Below, piece by piece: positions 41,706 through 54,003 of a stretch of DNA of 64,000 nucleotides. The translations under genes and the position numbers were made by a program. The stretch is from positions 179,392 to 243,391 of the forward strand of contig WYBC01000040.1 of assembly GCA_011526085.1 (NCBI GenBank). The letters run 5' to 3'. The stretch is from Lysobacter sp. (lineage in GTDB: Bacteria; Pseudomonadota; Gammaproteobacteria; Xanthomonadales; Xanthomonadaceae). Below the pieces are notes generated by a model. The model did not search any database, was not told the DNA's origin, and was given only the letters and a program-made list of their open reading frames with translations. Within the stretch, counting starts at the first letter, position 1. Each line of letters opens with the position of its first letter.

Positions 41706-42281
41706 ATGCCTCGATTTCTGCCGAAATTCCTGATCCTGGCAGGCCTGTGCGCCCTGTCCGCCCTGGCGCTGGCCGCGGGCGGACTGCTGGATCACAGCTA
41801 TCGGCCGCTCGCAGGCAAAACCCCCGTGCATCTGGGCAAGACCTATTCGGGGCAGGTGTTGCTGGTGGTCAATACCGCCAGCAAATGCGGTTTCACGCCC
41901 CAGTTCGAGGCCCTCGAAGGCCTGCACGCACGCTACAAGGCCCGCGGTTTCTCCGTTCTGGGCTTCCCCTCGGGCGATTTCATGTCCCAGGAATACACCG
42001 ACGAGAAGAAGATCCAGGAGTTCTGCACGCTCACCTACGGCGTGAAATTCCCGATGTTCCAGAAGGTGCACGTCACCGGCGACCAGACCACGCCGTTCTA
42101 CAAGGCCTTGGCCGCGGCCACCGGCGAAAGCCCGAAGTGGAATTTCCACAAGTACCTCATCGGTCGCGACGGCAAGGTGGTGGCGACGTTCGGCAGCCGG
42201 ACCAAGCCGGACGCGCCGGAAGTGATCCAGGCCATCGAGGCCGCCCTGAAGGCGAAGCCGCAGCCGGCCGCGGGCCGCTGA
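41706..42281 (+). CDS. Glutathione peroxidase family protein, exported
   Basis: Thiol peroxidase of 191 residues with an N-terminal signal peptide or anchor (LILAGLCALSALALAAGG). The catalytic cysteine is Cys61 in NTASKCGFTPQFEALE, and the WNF motif is present (KWNFHKYLIGRDG). The usual GFPCNQF motif reads GFPSGDF, so both the resolving-type Cys and the tetrad Gln are replaced; Cys107 is the only other cysteine in the mature part and might act as resolving residue. GGAG lies 8 bases before ATG 41706. It is divergent from the GntR/ABC operon and followed by three periplasmic FKBPs. Confidence 0.9.
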   Translation: MPRFLPKFLILAGLCALSALALAAGGLLDHSYRPLAGKTPVHLGKTYSGQVLLVVNTASKCGFTPQFEALEGLHARYKARGFSVLGFPSGDFMSQEYTDEKKIQEFCTLTYGVKFPMFQKVHVTGDQTTPFYKALAAATGESPKWNFHKYLIGRDGKVVATFGSRTKPDAPEVIQAIEAALKAKPQPAAGR

Positions 42282-42393
42282 TGTCCGCGGCGACGATTGC
42301 CCGCATCCGCGCCGGCCGCGACAATAGGCGCCTGTCATCGCGCGCACCGGACCGGAGGCGCGCGCTGGCGAAACCCGTTTCCTGGAGAGTTCG

Positions 42394-43317
42394 ATGAGTG
42401 TCCGTGTGCGCGGCCTGGCCGCTTGGATGGCGGTGGCGGCGCTGTCGTGGTCGATGTGGGTGCAGGCGGAAGACAAGACCGCGCTGACCACCGAGCGCGA
42501 CAAGGTGAGCTACATGATCGGCGCCGATGTCGGGCGCTCGGTCGCCAGCGCAGGTCCCGATCTGGACATGGCCGCGTTCGAACGCGCGATCCGCAATGCC
42601 TTCGCCGGCGGCGAGCCGCTGCTGTCCGACGAGGAATCCAAGGCCGTGGGCACGGCGCTGATGCAGCGCGTCGCCGAGCGCGGCGGTCGCCCGGTGCCGG
42701 GCCTGCCGCCGGGAATGCAGCCGCCCGCGGTGGCGAAGGACAAGGTCGGTTTCATGATCGGCGCCGATGTCGGCCGCTCGCTCGCGTCGATCCAGGACGA
42801 GATCGACATGCCGGTGTTCCTGCAGGCCGTGCGCACGATGATGTCGTCGTCGAAGCCGCTGCTGACGGATGCCGAGCTCGGCCAGATCCGCGACGCCTTC
42901 GCCAAGACCCGCGCGTCGCAGGAGGCGCGCAGGAACGCCCAGGCCGGCGCCGCGTTCCTCGCGAAGAACCGCACCGAGCCGGGCGTCATCACCACCTCGT
43001 CCGGCCTGCAGTATCGCGTGCTCCGCCAGGGCAACGGCCGTCGGCCGCGGATCAACGAACGCGTCCGCGTGAATTACGAAGGCGCATTGCTGTCGGGCAA
43101 GGTGTTCGACAGCAGCTACCAGCGCGGCCAGCCCGCGGTGTTCGCGTTGAACGAGCTCATCGCCGGCTGGACCGAAGGTCTGATGCTGATGCCCGTCGGC
43201 GCGAAGTATCGCCTCTGGATTCCGGGACCGATCGCCTACGGCGAGCGCGGCAGCGCGCCGCAGATCGGCCCCAACGAGACCCTGGTCTTCGACGTCGAAC
43301 TGCTCGGCATGCCCTGA
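42394..43317 (+). CDS. FKBP-type prolyl isomerase with duplicated N-terminal domain
   Basis: Periplasmic peptidyl-prolyl cis-trans isomerase of the Mip/FkpA class, 307 residues with signal peptide (cleavage after VQA, about residue 25). The helical FKBP_N dimerisation segment occurs twice: residues 30-95 (DKVSYMIGADVGRSVAS...) and 114-172 (DKVGFMIGADVGRSLAS...). A linker helix leads to the FKBP domain (about 195-307) with NYEGALLSGKVFDSS, LIAGWTEGLMLMPVGAKYRLWIP and AYGERG. Most FKBP12-type active-site residues are kept. First of three tandem FKBP genes; GGAG precedes the ATG. Confidence 0.92.
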   Translation: MSVRVRGLAAWMAVAALSWSMWVQAEDKTALTTERDKVSYMIGADVGRSVASAGPDLDMAAFERAIRNAFAGGEPLLSDEESKAVGTALMQRVAERGGRPVPGLPPGMQPPAVAKDKVGFMIGADVGRSLASIQDEIDMPVFLQAVRTMMSSSKPLLTDAELGQIRDAFAKTRASQEARRNAQAGAAFLAKNRTEPGVITTSSGLQYRVLRQGNGRRPRINERVRVNYEGALLSGKVFDSSYQRGQPAVFALNELIAGWTEGLMLMPVGAKYRLWIPGPIAYGERGSAPQIGPNETLVFDVELLGMP

Positions 43318-43393
43318 CCGCCAAACGCCATCCTCCCCCCGCGGTCCGCCATGCCGGCGTTCCGCACGACCGCATTCCCATGGAGCTTCAACG

Positions 43394-44101
43394 ATGAGAT
43401 TCGCCCGTTCCCCGCTCGCCGCCGCAGTCTTCGCCGCGTCCGCGTTGTTCCTTTCCGCGCAGGCCGCGGCCCAGAATGCCGCGCTGCCGACCGAGAAGGA
43501 TCGCGTCAGCTACATGATCGGCGTCGATATCGGCAAATCGCTCAAGCCGCTGGCGGGCGAGATCGATGCCGCCGTGCTGAAGCGCGCGATCGACGATGTC
43601 CTCGCCGGCAAGACGCTGCTGCTCGACGAACAGGAACTCGCGGCGGTGGGGCAGGCGTTCTCGCAGAAGATGCAGGCCAAACAGCAGGCCGACCAGAAGG
43701 CCGCGCTCGACCGCAACCTCGCCGCGGGCGCGGCGTTCCTGGCGGAGAACGGCAAGAAGCCGGGCGTGATCACCACCGCGTCGGGCCTGCAGTACCAGGT
43801 CGTCGCCGCCGGCAAGGGCGCGAAGCCGACCGCCGAGAACACCGTGAAGGTGCATTACACCGGCACCCTGCTGGACGGCACCAAGTTCGACAGCTCCTTC
43901 GATCGCGACGAACCCGCCCAGTTCCCGCTCGGTGCGGTGATTCCGGGCTGGACCGAAGGCATGCAGCTGATGCCGCTCAACGCCAAATACCGTTTCTGGA
44001 TTCCGTCCGCGCTCGGCTACGGCGACCAGGGCACGCCGGGCGGCCCGATCCCGCCGGGCAGCGTGCTGGTCTTCGACGTCGAACTGCTCGAAATCCTCTG
44101 A
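43394..44101 (+). CDS. FKBP-type prolyl isomerase (FkpA/Mip-like)
   Basis: Second of the three tandem FKBP genes, 235 residues. A signal peptide (cleavage near AQAAAQ) is followed by one FKBP_N dimerisation segment ([27 protein letters not shown]...), a charged helix and the FKBP domain with [31 protein letters not shown] and [16 protein letters not shown]. All signature residues are present. It shares a nearly identical 59-bp stretch with the third copy. The 76-bp gap from the first gene has no clear terminator, so co-transcription is likely. Confidence 0.93.
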   Translation: MRFARSPLAAAVFAASALFLSAQAAAQNAALPTEKDRVSYMIGVDIGKSLKPLAGEIDAAVLKRAIDDVLAGKTLLLDEQELAAVGQAFSQKMQAKQQADQKAALDRNLAAGAAFLAENGKKPGVITTASGLQYQVVAAGKGAKPTAENTVKVHYTGTLLDGTKFDSSFDRDEPAQFPLGAVIPGWTEGMQLMPLNAKYRFWIPSALGYGDQGTPGGPIPPGSVLVFDVELLEIL

Positions 44102-44207
44102 CATCCTTCCGCTTCGCGCACGACATCCGCCTTTTCCCGAACCCCATTCCCCCGACACCCTCTCGCAACGCCGTGGCGATGCGTACCCACCCCAGGAGTC
44201 CCTGTTG

Positions 44208-45008
44208 ATGAAACTCTCGCGTAATCTGACCCTCGCCGCCGCTGTCGCCACCTGCGTGCTGGCGCTGGCCGCCTGCAAGCCGATCGAAAAGGACGCCGCC
44301 GCCGGCGACAAGGCCGATGCCAAGGCCGACGCCGCGGAAGGCGCCGCCGGCAAGATCGAAGGCCTGCCGACCGAAAAGCAGCAGATCAGCTACATGATCG
44401 GCATGGACATCGGCAAGTCGCTGAAGCCGATGAAGGACGAGGTCGACATGGCCACGCTGCAGCGCGCGATCAACGACGTGTTCGCCGACAAGAAGCCGCT
44501 GCTGAACGATGAGCAGGCGATGAAGGTGATGCAGGCCTTCGCCACCAAGATGCAGGCCAAGCAGCAGGAAGAAATGGCCAAGAAGCAGGCCGAGATGGAA
44601 GCGCAGGGCAAGAAGAACCTCGAAGCCGGCGCCAAGTTCCTCGCCGAGAACGGCAAGAAGCCGGGCGTGACCACCACCGCGTCGGGCCTGCAGTACCAGG
44701 TCGTGACCGAAGGCAAGGGTCCGAAGCCGAAGGCTTCCGATTCGGTCAAGGTGCACTACACCGGCACGCTGCTCGACGGCACCAAGTTCGACAGCTCGAT
44801 CGACCGCAAGGAGCCGGCGCAGTTCGTGCTTAACTCGGTCGTTCCGGGCTGGACCGAAGCGCTGCAGCTGATGCCGGTGGGCAGCAAGTACAAGCTGTGG
44901 ATCCCGGCCAACCTTGGCTACGGCGAGCAGGGCACCCCGGGCGGCCCGATCCCGCCGAACGCCACCCTGGTGTTCGAGGTCGAGCTGATCGAGATCGTCA
45001 AGCAGTAA
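44208..45008 (+). CDS. FKBP-type prolyl isomerase, lipoprotein (Mip-like)
   Basis: Third tandem FKBP, 266 residues, but with a lipoprotein signal (lipobox LAAC, Cys23) instead of a cleaved signal, so it should be membrane-anchored. An Ala/Asp/Lys-rich spacer (about 28-48) leads to the FKBP_N segment ([23 protein letters not shown]), a long Lys/Glu/Gln helix ([21 protein letters not shown]) and the FKBP domain with [17 protein letters not shown] and [21 protein letters not shown] at 44194-44198 fits ATG 44208; TTG 44205 is a possible alternative. Confidence 0.93.
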   Translation: MKLSRNLTLAAAVATCVLALAACKPIEKDAAAGDKADAKADAAEGAAGKIEGLPTEKQQISYMIGMDIGKSLKPMKDEVDMATLQRAINDVFADKKPLLNDEQAMKVMQAFATKMQAKQQEEMAKKQAEMEAQGKKNLEAGAKFLAENGKKPGVTTTASGLQYQVVTEGKGPKPKASDSVKVHYTGTLLDGTKFDSSIDRKEPAQFVLNSVVPGWTEALQLMPVGSKYKLWIPANLGYGEQGTPGGPIPPNATLVFEVELIEIVKQ

Positions 45009-45145
45009 TCGTCGAGCACCCATCGTCGCGTCCGTTCGACGAGCCGCACGCATCGCGTGCGATCACCCGATGCGCCGCCGTCCGCGGCGGCGCATCGATG
45101 CATTCCAGAAAGACCGGACATTCCGGGAACAGCAGCGAGGCCCGC

Positions 45146-46492
45146 ATGCGCGTCACCATCTTCGGCACCGGCTACGTCGGCCTCGTGACCGGTACCTGCC
45201 TGGCCGAGGTCGGCCACCACGTGGTCTGCGTCGACATCGACGCGGCCAAGATCGAAGGCCTGCGCAACGGCGTGATCCCGATCTACGAGCCGGGCCTCGA
45301 ACCGATGGTCAAGGCGAATTTCGCCGAGGGCCGTCTCGAATTCACCACCGACGCCGCTGCCGCCATCGCGCACGGCGACGTGATCTTCATCGCCGTCGGC
45401 ACGCCGCCCGACGAGGACGGCAGCGCCGACCTGCAGTACGTGCTGGCGGTCGCGAAGACCATCGGCACCCATCTGCAGCGCCCCGCGGTGGTCGTCGACA
45501 AATCCACCGTGCCGGTCGGCACCGCCGACAAGGTGCGCGCGACGATCGCGGCCGCGATGGCCGCGCGCGGCGCGGAGGTCGCCTACGACGTGGTGTCCAA
45601 CCCCGAATTCCTGAAGGAAGGCGCGGCGGTCGAGGACTGCATGCGCCCCGACCGCATCGTCATCGGCGCCGACAGCCCGGTCGCGATCGAGAAACTCAAG
45701 CGCCTCTACGCGCCGTTCAACCGCAACCACGAGCGCATCGTGGTGATGGACGTGCGCTCGGCCGAGCTGACCAAGTACGCCGCCAACGCGATGCTGGCGA
45801 CCAAGATCAGCTTCATGAACGAGATCGCGAACATCGCCGAAAAAGTCGGCGCCGACGTGGAAATGGTGCGCCAGGGCATCGGCTCCGATCCGCGCATCGG
45901 CTGGCATTTCATCTATCCTGGCGCCGGCTACGGCGGCTCCTGTTTCCCGAAGGACGTCCAGGCGCTGGCGCGCACCGCGCAGCAGTACGGCTATCGCGCC
46001 GAGCTGCTGGATGCGGTGGAGTCGGTGAATCATCGCCAGAAGGAACATCTGTTCGAGCTGATCGTGCGCCACTACGGCGACGAAGCCGCGCTGCGCGGCA
46101 AGACCTTCGCGGTCTGGGGGCTCGCGTTCAAGCCGAACACCGACGACATGCGCGAAGCCTCCAGCCGCACGCTGCTGCGTCTGCTGTGGGAGGCGGGCGC
46201 CACCGTGCGCGCCTTCGATCCCGAGGCCGCGCACGAAGCGGGCCGCATCTTCGGCGAGCGCAGCGACCTGACCCTGTGCGAGCACGCGTCCGACGCGCTG
46301 CAGGGCGCCGATGCGCTGGTCGTCGTGACCGAGTGGAAACAGTTCCGCAGCCCGGATTTCGCGAAGCTCAAGGTCGCGTTGAAGGACGCCGCGGTGTTCG
46401 ACGGGCGCAATCTGTACGATCCGGCCGAGATCGAAGCCGCCGGGCTGGCCTATTACGGGATCGGGCGCGGGCGCTCGATCCTGTCGCGCTGA
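45146..46492 (+). CDS. ugd: UDP-glucose 6-dehydrogenase
   Basis: Oxidises UDP-glucose to UDP-glucuronate, a precursor for exopolysaccharides and lipid A or LPS modification. The 448-residue protein has the N-terminal NAD motif [43 protein letters not shown], the [14 protein letters not shown] motif and the catalytic Cys266 in [10 protein letters not shown]. The C-terminal domain is complete ([15 protein letters not shown]). The ATG at 45146 puts the NAD motif at the usual position. slyX follows after 13 bp. Confidence 0.97.
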   Translation: MRVTIFGTGYVGLVTGTCLAEVGHHVVCVDIDAAKIEGLRNGVIPIYEPGLEPMVKANFAEGRLEFTTDAAAAIAHGDVIFIAVGTPPDEDGSADLQYVLAVAKTIGTHLQRPAVVVDKSTVPVGTADKVRATIAAAMAARGAEVAYDVVSNPEFLKEGAAVEDCMRPDRIVIGADSPVAIEKLKRLYAPFNRNHERIVVMDVRSAELTKYAANAMLATKISFMNEIANIAEKVGADVEMVRQGIGSDPRIGWHFIYPGAGYGGSCFPKDVQALARTAQQYGYRAELLDAVESVNHRQKEHLFELIVRHYGDEAALRGKTFAVWGLAFKPNTDDMREASSRTLLRLLWEAGATVRAFDPEAAHEAGRIFGERSDLTLCEHASDALQGADALVVVTEWKQFRSPDFAKLKVALKDAAVFDGRNLYDPAEIEAAGLAYYGIGRGRSILSR

Positions 46493-46505
46493 GCGCTCGA
46501 CGCGC

Positions 46506-46733
46506 ATGTCCGCCGACGAACAACCCGCGCTGCACGATCGCATCGTCGAACTGGAGACGCGGCTCGCGTTCCAGGAACATGCGATGACCGAGCTCAGCGA
46601 CGCCCTGGCCGAACTGCGCAACGAAGCCGCGCGCAGCGCCGACCTGCTGCGCCGCGTGCTCGAAGATCTGAAACTCCACCGCGGCGACGTGATGGCCGAT
46701 CCGGCCAGCGAACCGCCGCCGCCGCATTACTGA
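46506..46733 (+). CDS. slyX: SlyX family protein
   Basis: A 75-residue coiled-coil protein of unknown role, found widely in proteobacteria. The N-terminal helix LHDRIVELETRLAFQEHAMTELSDALAEL and the characteristic C terminus PPPPHY are diagnostic. It starts 13 bp after ugd and is followed after 34 bp by the DUF2058 gene, suggesting one transcript. Confidence 0.9.
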   Translation: MSADEQPALHDRIVELETRLAFQEHAMTELSDALAELRNEAARSADLLRRVLEDLKLHRGDVMADPASEPPPPHY

Positions 46734-46767
46734 CCGACCCGACCGACCGTACCGACAGACCGATGCC

Positions 46768-47442
46768 ATGAGCGATTCCCTGCGCGACCAGCTGCTCGGC
46801 CTCGGCTTCAAGCCGGCGCCCAAACCCGAGAAACCCAACGTCCCGGCGAAGCCGCGCCACGACGGCGCGCGTCCTGCCGGCGGCAAGCCCGCGCACGCCG
46901 GCAAGCCGGGTGGCCATCACAAGCCCGGCGACCGGCCCGGCGGCAAGCCGGAGGGACGCGGCCCGCGCCCGCAGCGCCGGCCCGACGCGAATGCGCAGCG
47001 CAAGCCGCGCACCCAGGAAGAGATCGATCTGGCCAAGGCCTACGCCATCCGCGCGCAGCGCGAGAAGGAAGAGCGGATCGAAGCCGAGCGGGTGAAGCAG
47101 GAAGAAGCGCGGCTGCGCCGCGAGGCGAAGGCGAAGGTCGCCGAACTCTTGAAGGACAAGGGCCTCAACGATCCGGCCGCCGATGTCGCCCGTCATTTCA
47201 GCTACGGCAACAAGATCAAGCGCATCTACGTCAACGAAGCGCAGCTCAGGCAGCTCAACGCCGGCGAACTCGGCGTGGTCCAGCTCGACGGCCGCTATCT
47301 GCTGGTGACCGCGGCGCTGCTGGCCGAAGCCGAAGCGATCTTCCCGGCGGCCGTGGCGCTGAAGGTCGATCCGAACGCGACCGCGGAAGAAGATCCCTAC
47401 GCGGATCCGAAGTATCAGGTGCCGGACGATCTGGTGTGGTGA
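46768..47442 (+). CDS. DUF2058 (YaiL-like) protein
   Basis: A 224-residue protein of the DUF2058 family, described in places as a nucleoprotein or polynucleotide-associated protein without firm function. Layout: MSDSLRDQLLGLGFKPAPKPE start typical of the family, a long Lys/Pro/Gly/His-rich basic tract (about 20-78) likely to bind nucleic acid, a charged helix (EEIDLAKAYAIRAQREKEER), and a C-terminal globular part (FSYGNKIKRIYVNEAQLRQLNAGELGVVQLDGRYLLV) ending YQVPDDLVW. Confidence 0.9.
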   Translation: MSDSLRDQLLGLGFKPAPKPEKPNVPAKPRHDGARPAGGKPAHAGKPGGHHKPGDRPGGKPEGRGPRPQRRPDANAQRKPRTQEEIDLAKAYAIRAQREKEERIEAERVKQEEARLRREAKAKVAELLKDKGLNDPAADVARHFSYGNKIKRIYVNEAQLRQLNAGELGVVQLDGRYLLVTAALLAEAEAIFPAAVALKVDPNATAEEDPYADPKYQVPDDLVW

Positions 47443-47535
47443 TCGCCGCTCCGCGGCAGTGATTTGCAACGGCTCGATCAGGACCGCTTGATCGAAACGG
47501 CTTGATCAGAGCAACTCGATTCAGAACAACTCCAT

Positions 47536-48270
47536 TCAGAACAACTCGTCCACCGGCGTCGCCAGCAGCGCTTCGGCGCTGTGCGCGAGCGTGCGCAGGG
47601 TCGAGATGCCGAGGTCGCGGACCAGCCGGTGCGCGGCATGCGGCAGCGGGGAGTCGGCGATGTCGTGCGGCGCGAGGTTCTTGCCCGACACGCCCGGCAG
47701 CAGGTCGATGCCGGCCGCCGCGTAACAGTGCTGCACCATCGCCGAGCAGTACAGCGCGCCTTCCTTCGCCAGCAGATTGTCGCGCTGGCGCAGACGGCTG
47801 CTGTGCATCGCGAACATGGTGCCGACGAGTTCGCTCAGCGAATAACTCGTGAGGCCCGAGAGCAGGTCGAGGCCGGCGGTGAGCACCTGTCGCGTCTGCG
47901 CGTCGTCGAGGCCGAAATCCAGCACCGCGATGTTGGGGAAATCGCCGGCGTCGAAATACCGCGACAGCCGGTTTTCCTGCACCCCGAGGCGCATCTGCCG
48001 GTAACGCAGGTCGAGATCGGATTCGATCACCCACCAGTGGCCGTCGCTGCGGCGCTCGCTGAACAGGAAGGCGTGCGACCACAGGCTGCGGTGGCCGTCG
48101 CGGGTCAGCGGCGACTGCGCCTTGCGGATCACCTTGCTCAGGACGTCGCCGCCGGCGCACAGGCCGATGCGTCCGGGCGCGGCATGCTTCAGCAGGAACG
48201 CCCGGTTGCCGTCGGTGCCGGTGCCGGTGCCGGCGTCGGCGGTGTCGATGTCGTCGCGATCGTCGCTCAT
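47536..48270 (-). CDS. YiiX-like permuted papain-fold (NlpC/P60-related) protein
   Basis: A 244-residue protein with no signal peptide. The residue order His66 (WSHAFLF), Glu83 (WWVIESDLDL) and Cys175 (ALYCSAMVQHCYAAAGIDL) fits the circularly permuted NlpC/P60 papain-like fold of YiiX and LRAT-type proteins, which are amidases, peptidases or acyltransferases. The N-terminal 22 residues are Asp/Thr/Gly-rich and probably disordered. It starts 10 bp after the alpha/beta hydrolase gene and is the last gene of the sahR-metH cluster. Family assignment is by motif; substrate is unknown. Confidence 0.7.
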   Translation of the reverse strand: MSDDRDDIDTADAGTGTGTDGNRAFLLKHAAPGRIGLCAGGDVLSKVIRKAQSPLTRDGHRSLWSHAFLFSERRSDGHWWVIESDLDLRYRQMRLGVQENRLSRYFDAGDFPNIAVLDFGLDDAQTRQVLTAGLDLLSGLTSYSLSELVGTMFAMHSSRLRQRDNLLAKEGALYCSAMVQHCYAAAGIDLLPGVSGKNLAPHDIADSPLPHAAHRLVRDLGISTLRTLAHSAEALLATPVDELF

Positions 48271-48280
48271 GCGGTCTCTC

Positions 48281-49132
48281 TCATGCGGTCCGCCGGATGT
48301 CGCGGGGCGATGTCTCCGCGGGGCGATGGGCATGATCGCGCATCGCGTCGATGGCGTCGCGGATCAGCCGCGCCGTTTCGTCCGGCGTCTCCATCGGGAA
48401 CAGATGGCTGCCGCCGGTCCAGTACAGCCGCGGGCCGACCAGCGCGCGGGTGGCGCCCAGCCCGACGTGGCGCACCTCGCGCGAGCGGCGGCCGCCGATG
48501 AAGGCGACCGGCACCCGGAGCTTCGCTCCGGTGTCGGCGACCCGCGCGGTCGGCAGCGAGCGGTAGATCCGGTATTCGATCTCGCGGTCGAACAGCAGTT
48601 CGCGCTGGCCGCGGCCGTCGGAGATCGTGCAGTGCTCGGCGTAGTCGCGCAGCATCCGCGGGTCCCAGCGCGCGAACATCGCCTTGGCGGCGTAATGCGC
48701 GTGCACGGCGTCCACGTCGGGCCAGTGCTTCCGCCGCTGCAGGGTCTGGCGCAGCGGCATCACCAGCCGGTCCAGCCCGGTCGCGCGGCCGAAGCGCACC
48801 ATCGCCGCGCTGACCCCGGCGATCACCGGCGAATCCAGCAGCACGATGCCGGCGACGCGCGGGTGCAGGCGCTCGGCCGCGAGCACGCTGAGATAGCCGC
48901 CCAGCGAATGCCCCACCAGCCACAGCGGACTGTCGCGGTCGGGCAGGGCGTTGACGAATTCGACCAGTTCGTCGACCAGATACGGCCAGCCCACGGTCAC
49001 CGGGCGCGACGGATCGTGGCCGAAGCGCAGCACGCCCGCGCTGTCGAAGTCGGGCCGCAGGCTTTCCAGCATCCGGCGATACACCGGCAGCGGGAATCCG
49101 TTGGCGTGGGAGAAGACGAGGGTGTCGGTCAC
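48281..49132 (-). CDS. Alpha/beta hydrolase
   Basis: A 283-residue hydrolase: oxyanion-hole region [16 protein letters not shown], nucleophile Ser76 in GHSLGG, and catalytic His243 in [15 protein letters not shown], the pattern of esterase/lipase-like members of the AB_hydrolase family. The only start that fits the fold is GTG at 49130-49132 ([12 protein letters not shown]), with no clear Shine-Dalgarno sequence. It begins 38 bp after the metH C-part stop, so it probably belongs to the metH transcript. Substrate unknown. Confidence 0.85.
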   Translation of the reverse strand: MTDTLVFSHANGFPLPVYRRMLESLRPDFDSAGVLRFGHDPSRPVTVGWPYLVDELVEFVNALPDRDSPLWLVGHSLGGYLSVLAAERLHPRVAGIVLLDSPVIAGVSAAMVRFGRATGLDRLVMPLRQTLQRRKHWPDVDAVHAHYAAKAMFARWDPRMLRDYAEHCTISDGRGQRELLFDREIEYRIYRSLPTARVADTGAKLRVPVAFIGGRRSREVRHVGLGATRALVGPRLYWTGGSHLFPMETPDETARLIRDAIDAMRDHAHRPAETSPRDIRRTA

Positions 49133-49170
49133 GGGATTGCGGGGATGCGTGCGCGGCCGGCGGCCGCGCG

Positions 49171-51923
<2,753 letters not shown>

Positions 51924-51927
<4 letters not shown>

Positions 51928-53027
51928 GCCGCCTGGGCCTGGGAGATGGGCAGGGCGCGCGGCGGCAGATCGGCGACGGCGTCGCCGATCGCGCGGATGT
52001 GCGCCGGGGTGGTGCCGCAGCAGCCGCCGACGATGTTCAGCAGGCCGGAGGCCGCGAATTCGCGCAGCACCGCGGCCATGTCCTCGGGCGTTTCGTCGTA
52101 GCCGCCGAACGCGTTCGGCAGGCCGGCGTTGGGATGGGTGCTGACATGGGTGTCCGCGACCTGCGCCAGCACGTCGACGTGCGCGCGCAGGTCCTTGGCG
52201 CCGAGCGCGCAGTTCAGGCCGATCGCCAGCGGTTTCGCATGGCGCAGCGAATACCAGAACGCCTCGGCGGTCTGGCCCGAGAGCGTGCGTCCGGAGGCAT
52301 CGGTGATCGTGCCGGAGATCATCACCGGCAGGCGGCCGCCGCGGGCTTCGAAGACTTCCTCCACCGCGAACAGCGCGGCCTTGGCGTTGAGCGTGTCGAA
52401 GATGGTCTCGACCATGATCACGTCGGCGCCGCCGTCGATCAGGCCTTCGGTCGCTTCGCGGTAGGCCACGCGCAGTTCGTCGAAGGAAATCGCGCGGAAG
52501 CCCGGGCGGTTCACGTCCGGGCTGATCGAGGCGGTGCGGCTGGTCGGGCCGAGCACGCCGATCGCGAAACGCGGCTTCGAGGGATCGGCGGTTTCCGCGG
52601 CGTCGCAGGCGGCGCGGGCGAGGCGCGCGCCGGTCTCGTTCAACTCGCGGGCCAGATGCTCCAGACCGTAGTCGGCCAGCGAGATCGTGGTCGAGTTGAA
52701 GGTGTTGGTTTCGATCAGATCCGCGCCGGCATCGAGATAGGCGGCATGGATGTCGCGGATGATGTCCGGCCGGGTGAGCGACAGCAGGTCGTTGTTGCCC
52801 TTCTGGTCGCGCGCGCAACCGCAGCCCGGCCCGTGGGCATGATCGGCCGCGGCGCCGGCCTCGGCGTCGAAACCGGCGGCGAAGCGCTGGCCGCGATAGT
52901 CGTCTTCGCCCAGCGCGTATTGCTGGATCATCGTGCCCATGGCGCCGTCGAGCAGCAGGATGCGCTGGCGCAGGGCGGCTTCGAGTTGTTCGGCGCGTTC
53001 GGGGTGCAGGAAAGGCAGGCTGTCCAT
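51924..53027 (-). CDS. metH: Methionine synthase MetH, N-terminal homocysteine-binding part
   Basis: The homocysteine S-methyltransferase module of MetH, 367 residues: [65 protein letters not shown], and the zinc ligands in GLNCALGAK and [11 protein letters not shown]. Compared with E. coli MetH there is an insertion of about 18 residues containing HAHGPGCGC between RFA and the KGNNDLL motif. ATG 53027 ([14 protein letters not shown]) fits homologues; a GTG at 53063 overlapping the sahR stop (GTGA) would add 12 residues and is a real alternative. It must pair with the downstream MetH part to act. Confidence 0.94.
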
Positions 53028-53059
53028 GGCGGAATCGTCGATAGGTGTCGCGGCGGGAG

Positions 53060-53989
53060 TCACGGGCGGGTTCCGATCAGCGAGATCACTTCGAAATGCG
53101 GTGGACGCTTCTCGCGGGTCACGGTTTCCGAACTGGAGATCTCCAGCCCGGCCTTCTCCATGAATCTGCGCAGGTCCTTGTCGCTGAAGCCGAGGTTGAC
53201 GTGGCCGTAGGCCTCGACCGCGGCGCGGTGTTCGTGCCGGGCGAGGCTGCTGAGCAGCAGGCGGCCGCCGGGGCGCAGCACGCGCGCGGCTTCGGCCACC
53301 GCCACCGCGGGTCGTGCCGCGTAGGTCAGCGCATGCATCAGCACCACGAGGTCGAAATGGCCGTCCTCGAAGGGCAGGGCGTGCATGTCGCCCTCGCGCA
53401 CCTCGACATGGCCGAAGCGGCGCAGGCGATCGCTGGCGGCGGCGACCACGCGGGCGCTGGCGTCGATGCAGATGTACTCCTGCGCATGCGGCGCCAGCAG
53501 TTCGGCCAGCACGCCGTCGCCGGAAGCGATGTCCAGCACCTTGCCGGGGCTGAGCAGGGGCAGGGCCGAACGGGCCAGCGCCTCCCAGGTGCGGCCCGGC
53601 GAATAGTGGCGTTCCATGTCGCCGGCCACGCTGTCCGCCCAGTTGGCGTCGGCCGCGCGGGCCGCGAGCACGCCGGGAATGCGCTCGGCGTCCTGGCGCA
53701 GCAGCGGGTCGTCGCTGCCTTCCCGCAGCGTGCGCCAGAGCGCGCGCTGGGCGGTATCGAGGGCCTCGGCGTCGAACCGGTAATAGGCCGACACGCCGGC
53801 GCGGCGATCGCGGACCAGGCCGGCTTCCTTGAGGCGGGCCAGATGGGTCGAGACCCGCGGCTGGGCCAGCCGGGTGATCGAGGACAGCTCGGCCACGGTC
53901 AGCTCTTCGCCCTCCAGCAGCGCCAGCAGACGCACCCGGGTGGCGTCCGCCAGGACTTTCAGTCGTGCCGACCAGGCTTCGAGATCCAT
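53060..53989 (-). CDS. sahR: ArsR-family regulator fused to a methyltransferase domain (SahR-like)
   Basis: A 309-residue two-domain regulator. Residues 1-85 are an ArsR winged helix ([54 protein letters not shown]) without the metal-binding CxC motif; residues about 130-309 are a class I SAM methyltransferase fold ([48 protein letters not shown]). This architecture and the place upstream of metH match SahR, reported to sense S-adenosylhomocysteine and repress methionine-cycle genes. A palindrome lies 14 bp upstream of its ATG. The stop is 32 bp before metH (or overlaps it if the GTG start is used). Confidence 0.88.
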   Translation of the reverse strand: MDLEAWSARLKVLADATRVRLLALLEGEELTVAELSSITRLAQPRVSTHLARLKEAGLVRDRRAGVSAYYRFDAEALDTAQRALWRTLREGSDDPLLRQDAERIPGVLAARAADANWADSVAGDMERHYSPGRTWEALARSALPLLSPGKVLDIASGDGVLAELLAPHAQEYICIDASARVVAAASDRLRRFGHVEVREGDMHALPFEDGHFDLVVLMHALTYAARPAVAVAEAARVLRPGGRLLLSSLARHEHRAAVEAYGHVNLGFSDKDLRRFMEKAGLEISSSETVTREKRPPHFEVISLIGTRP

Positions 53990-54003
53990 TGTGCAGGCCT
54001 CAT

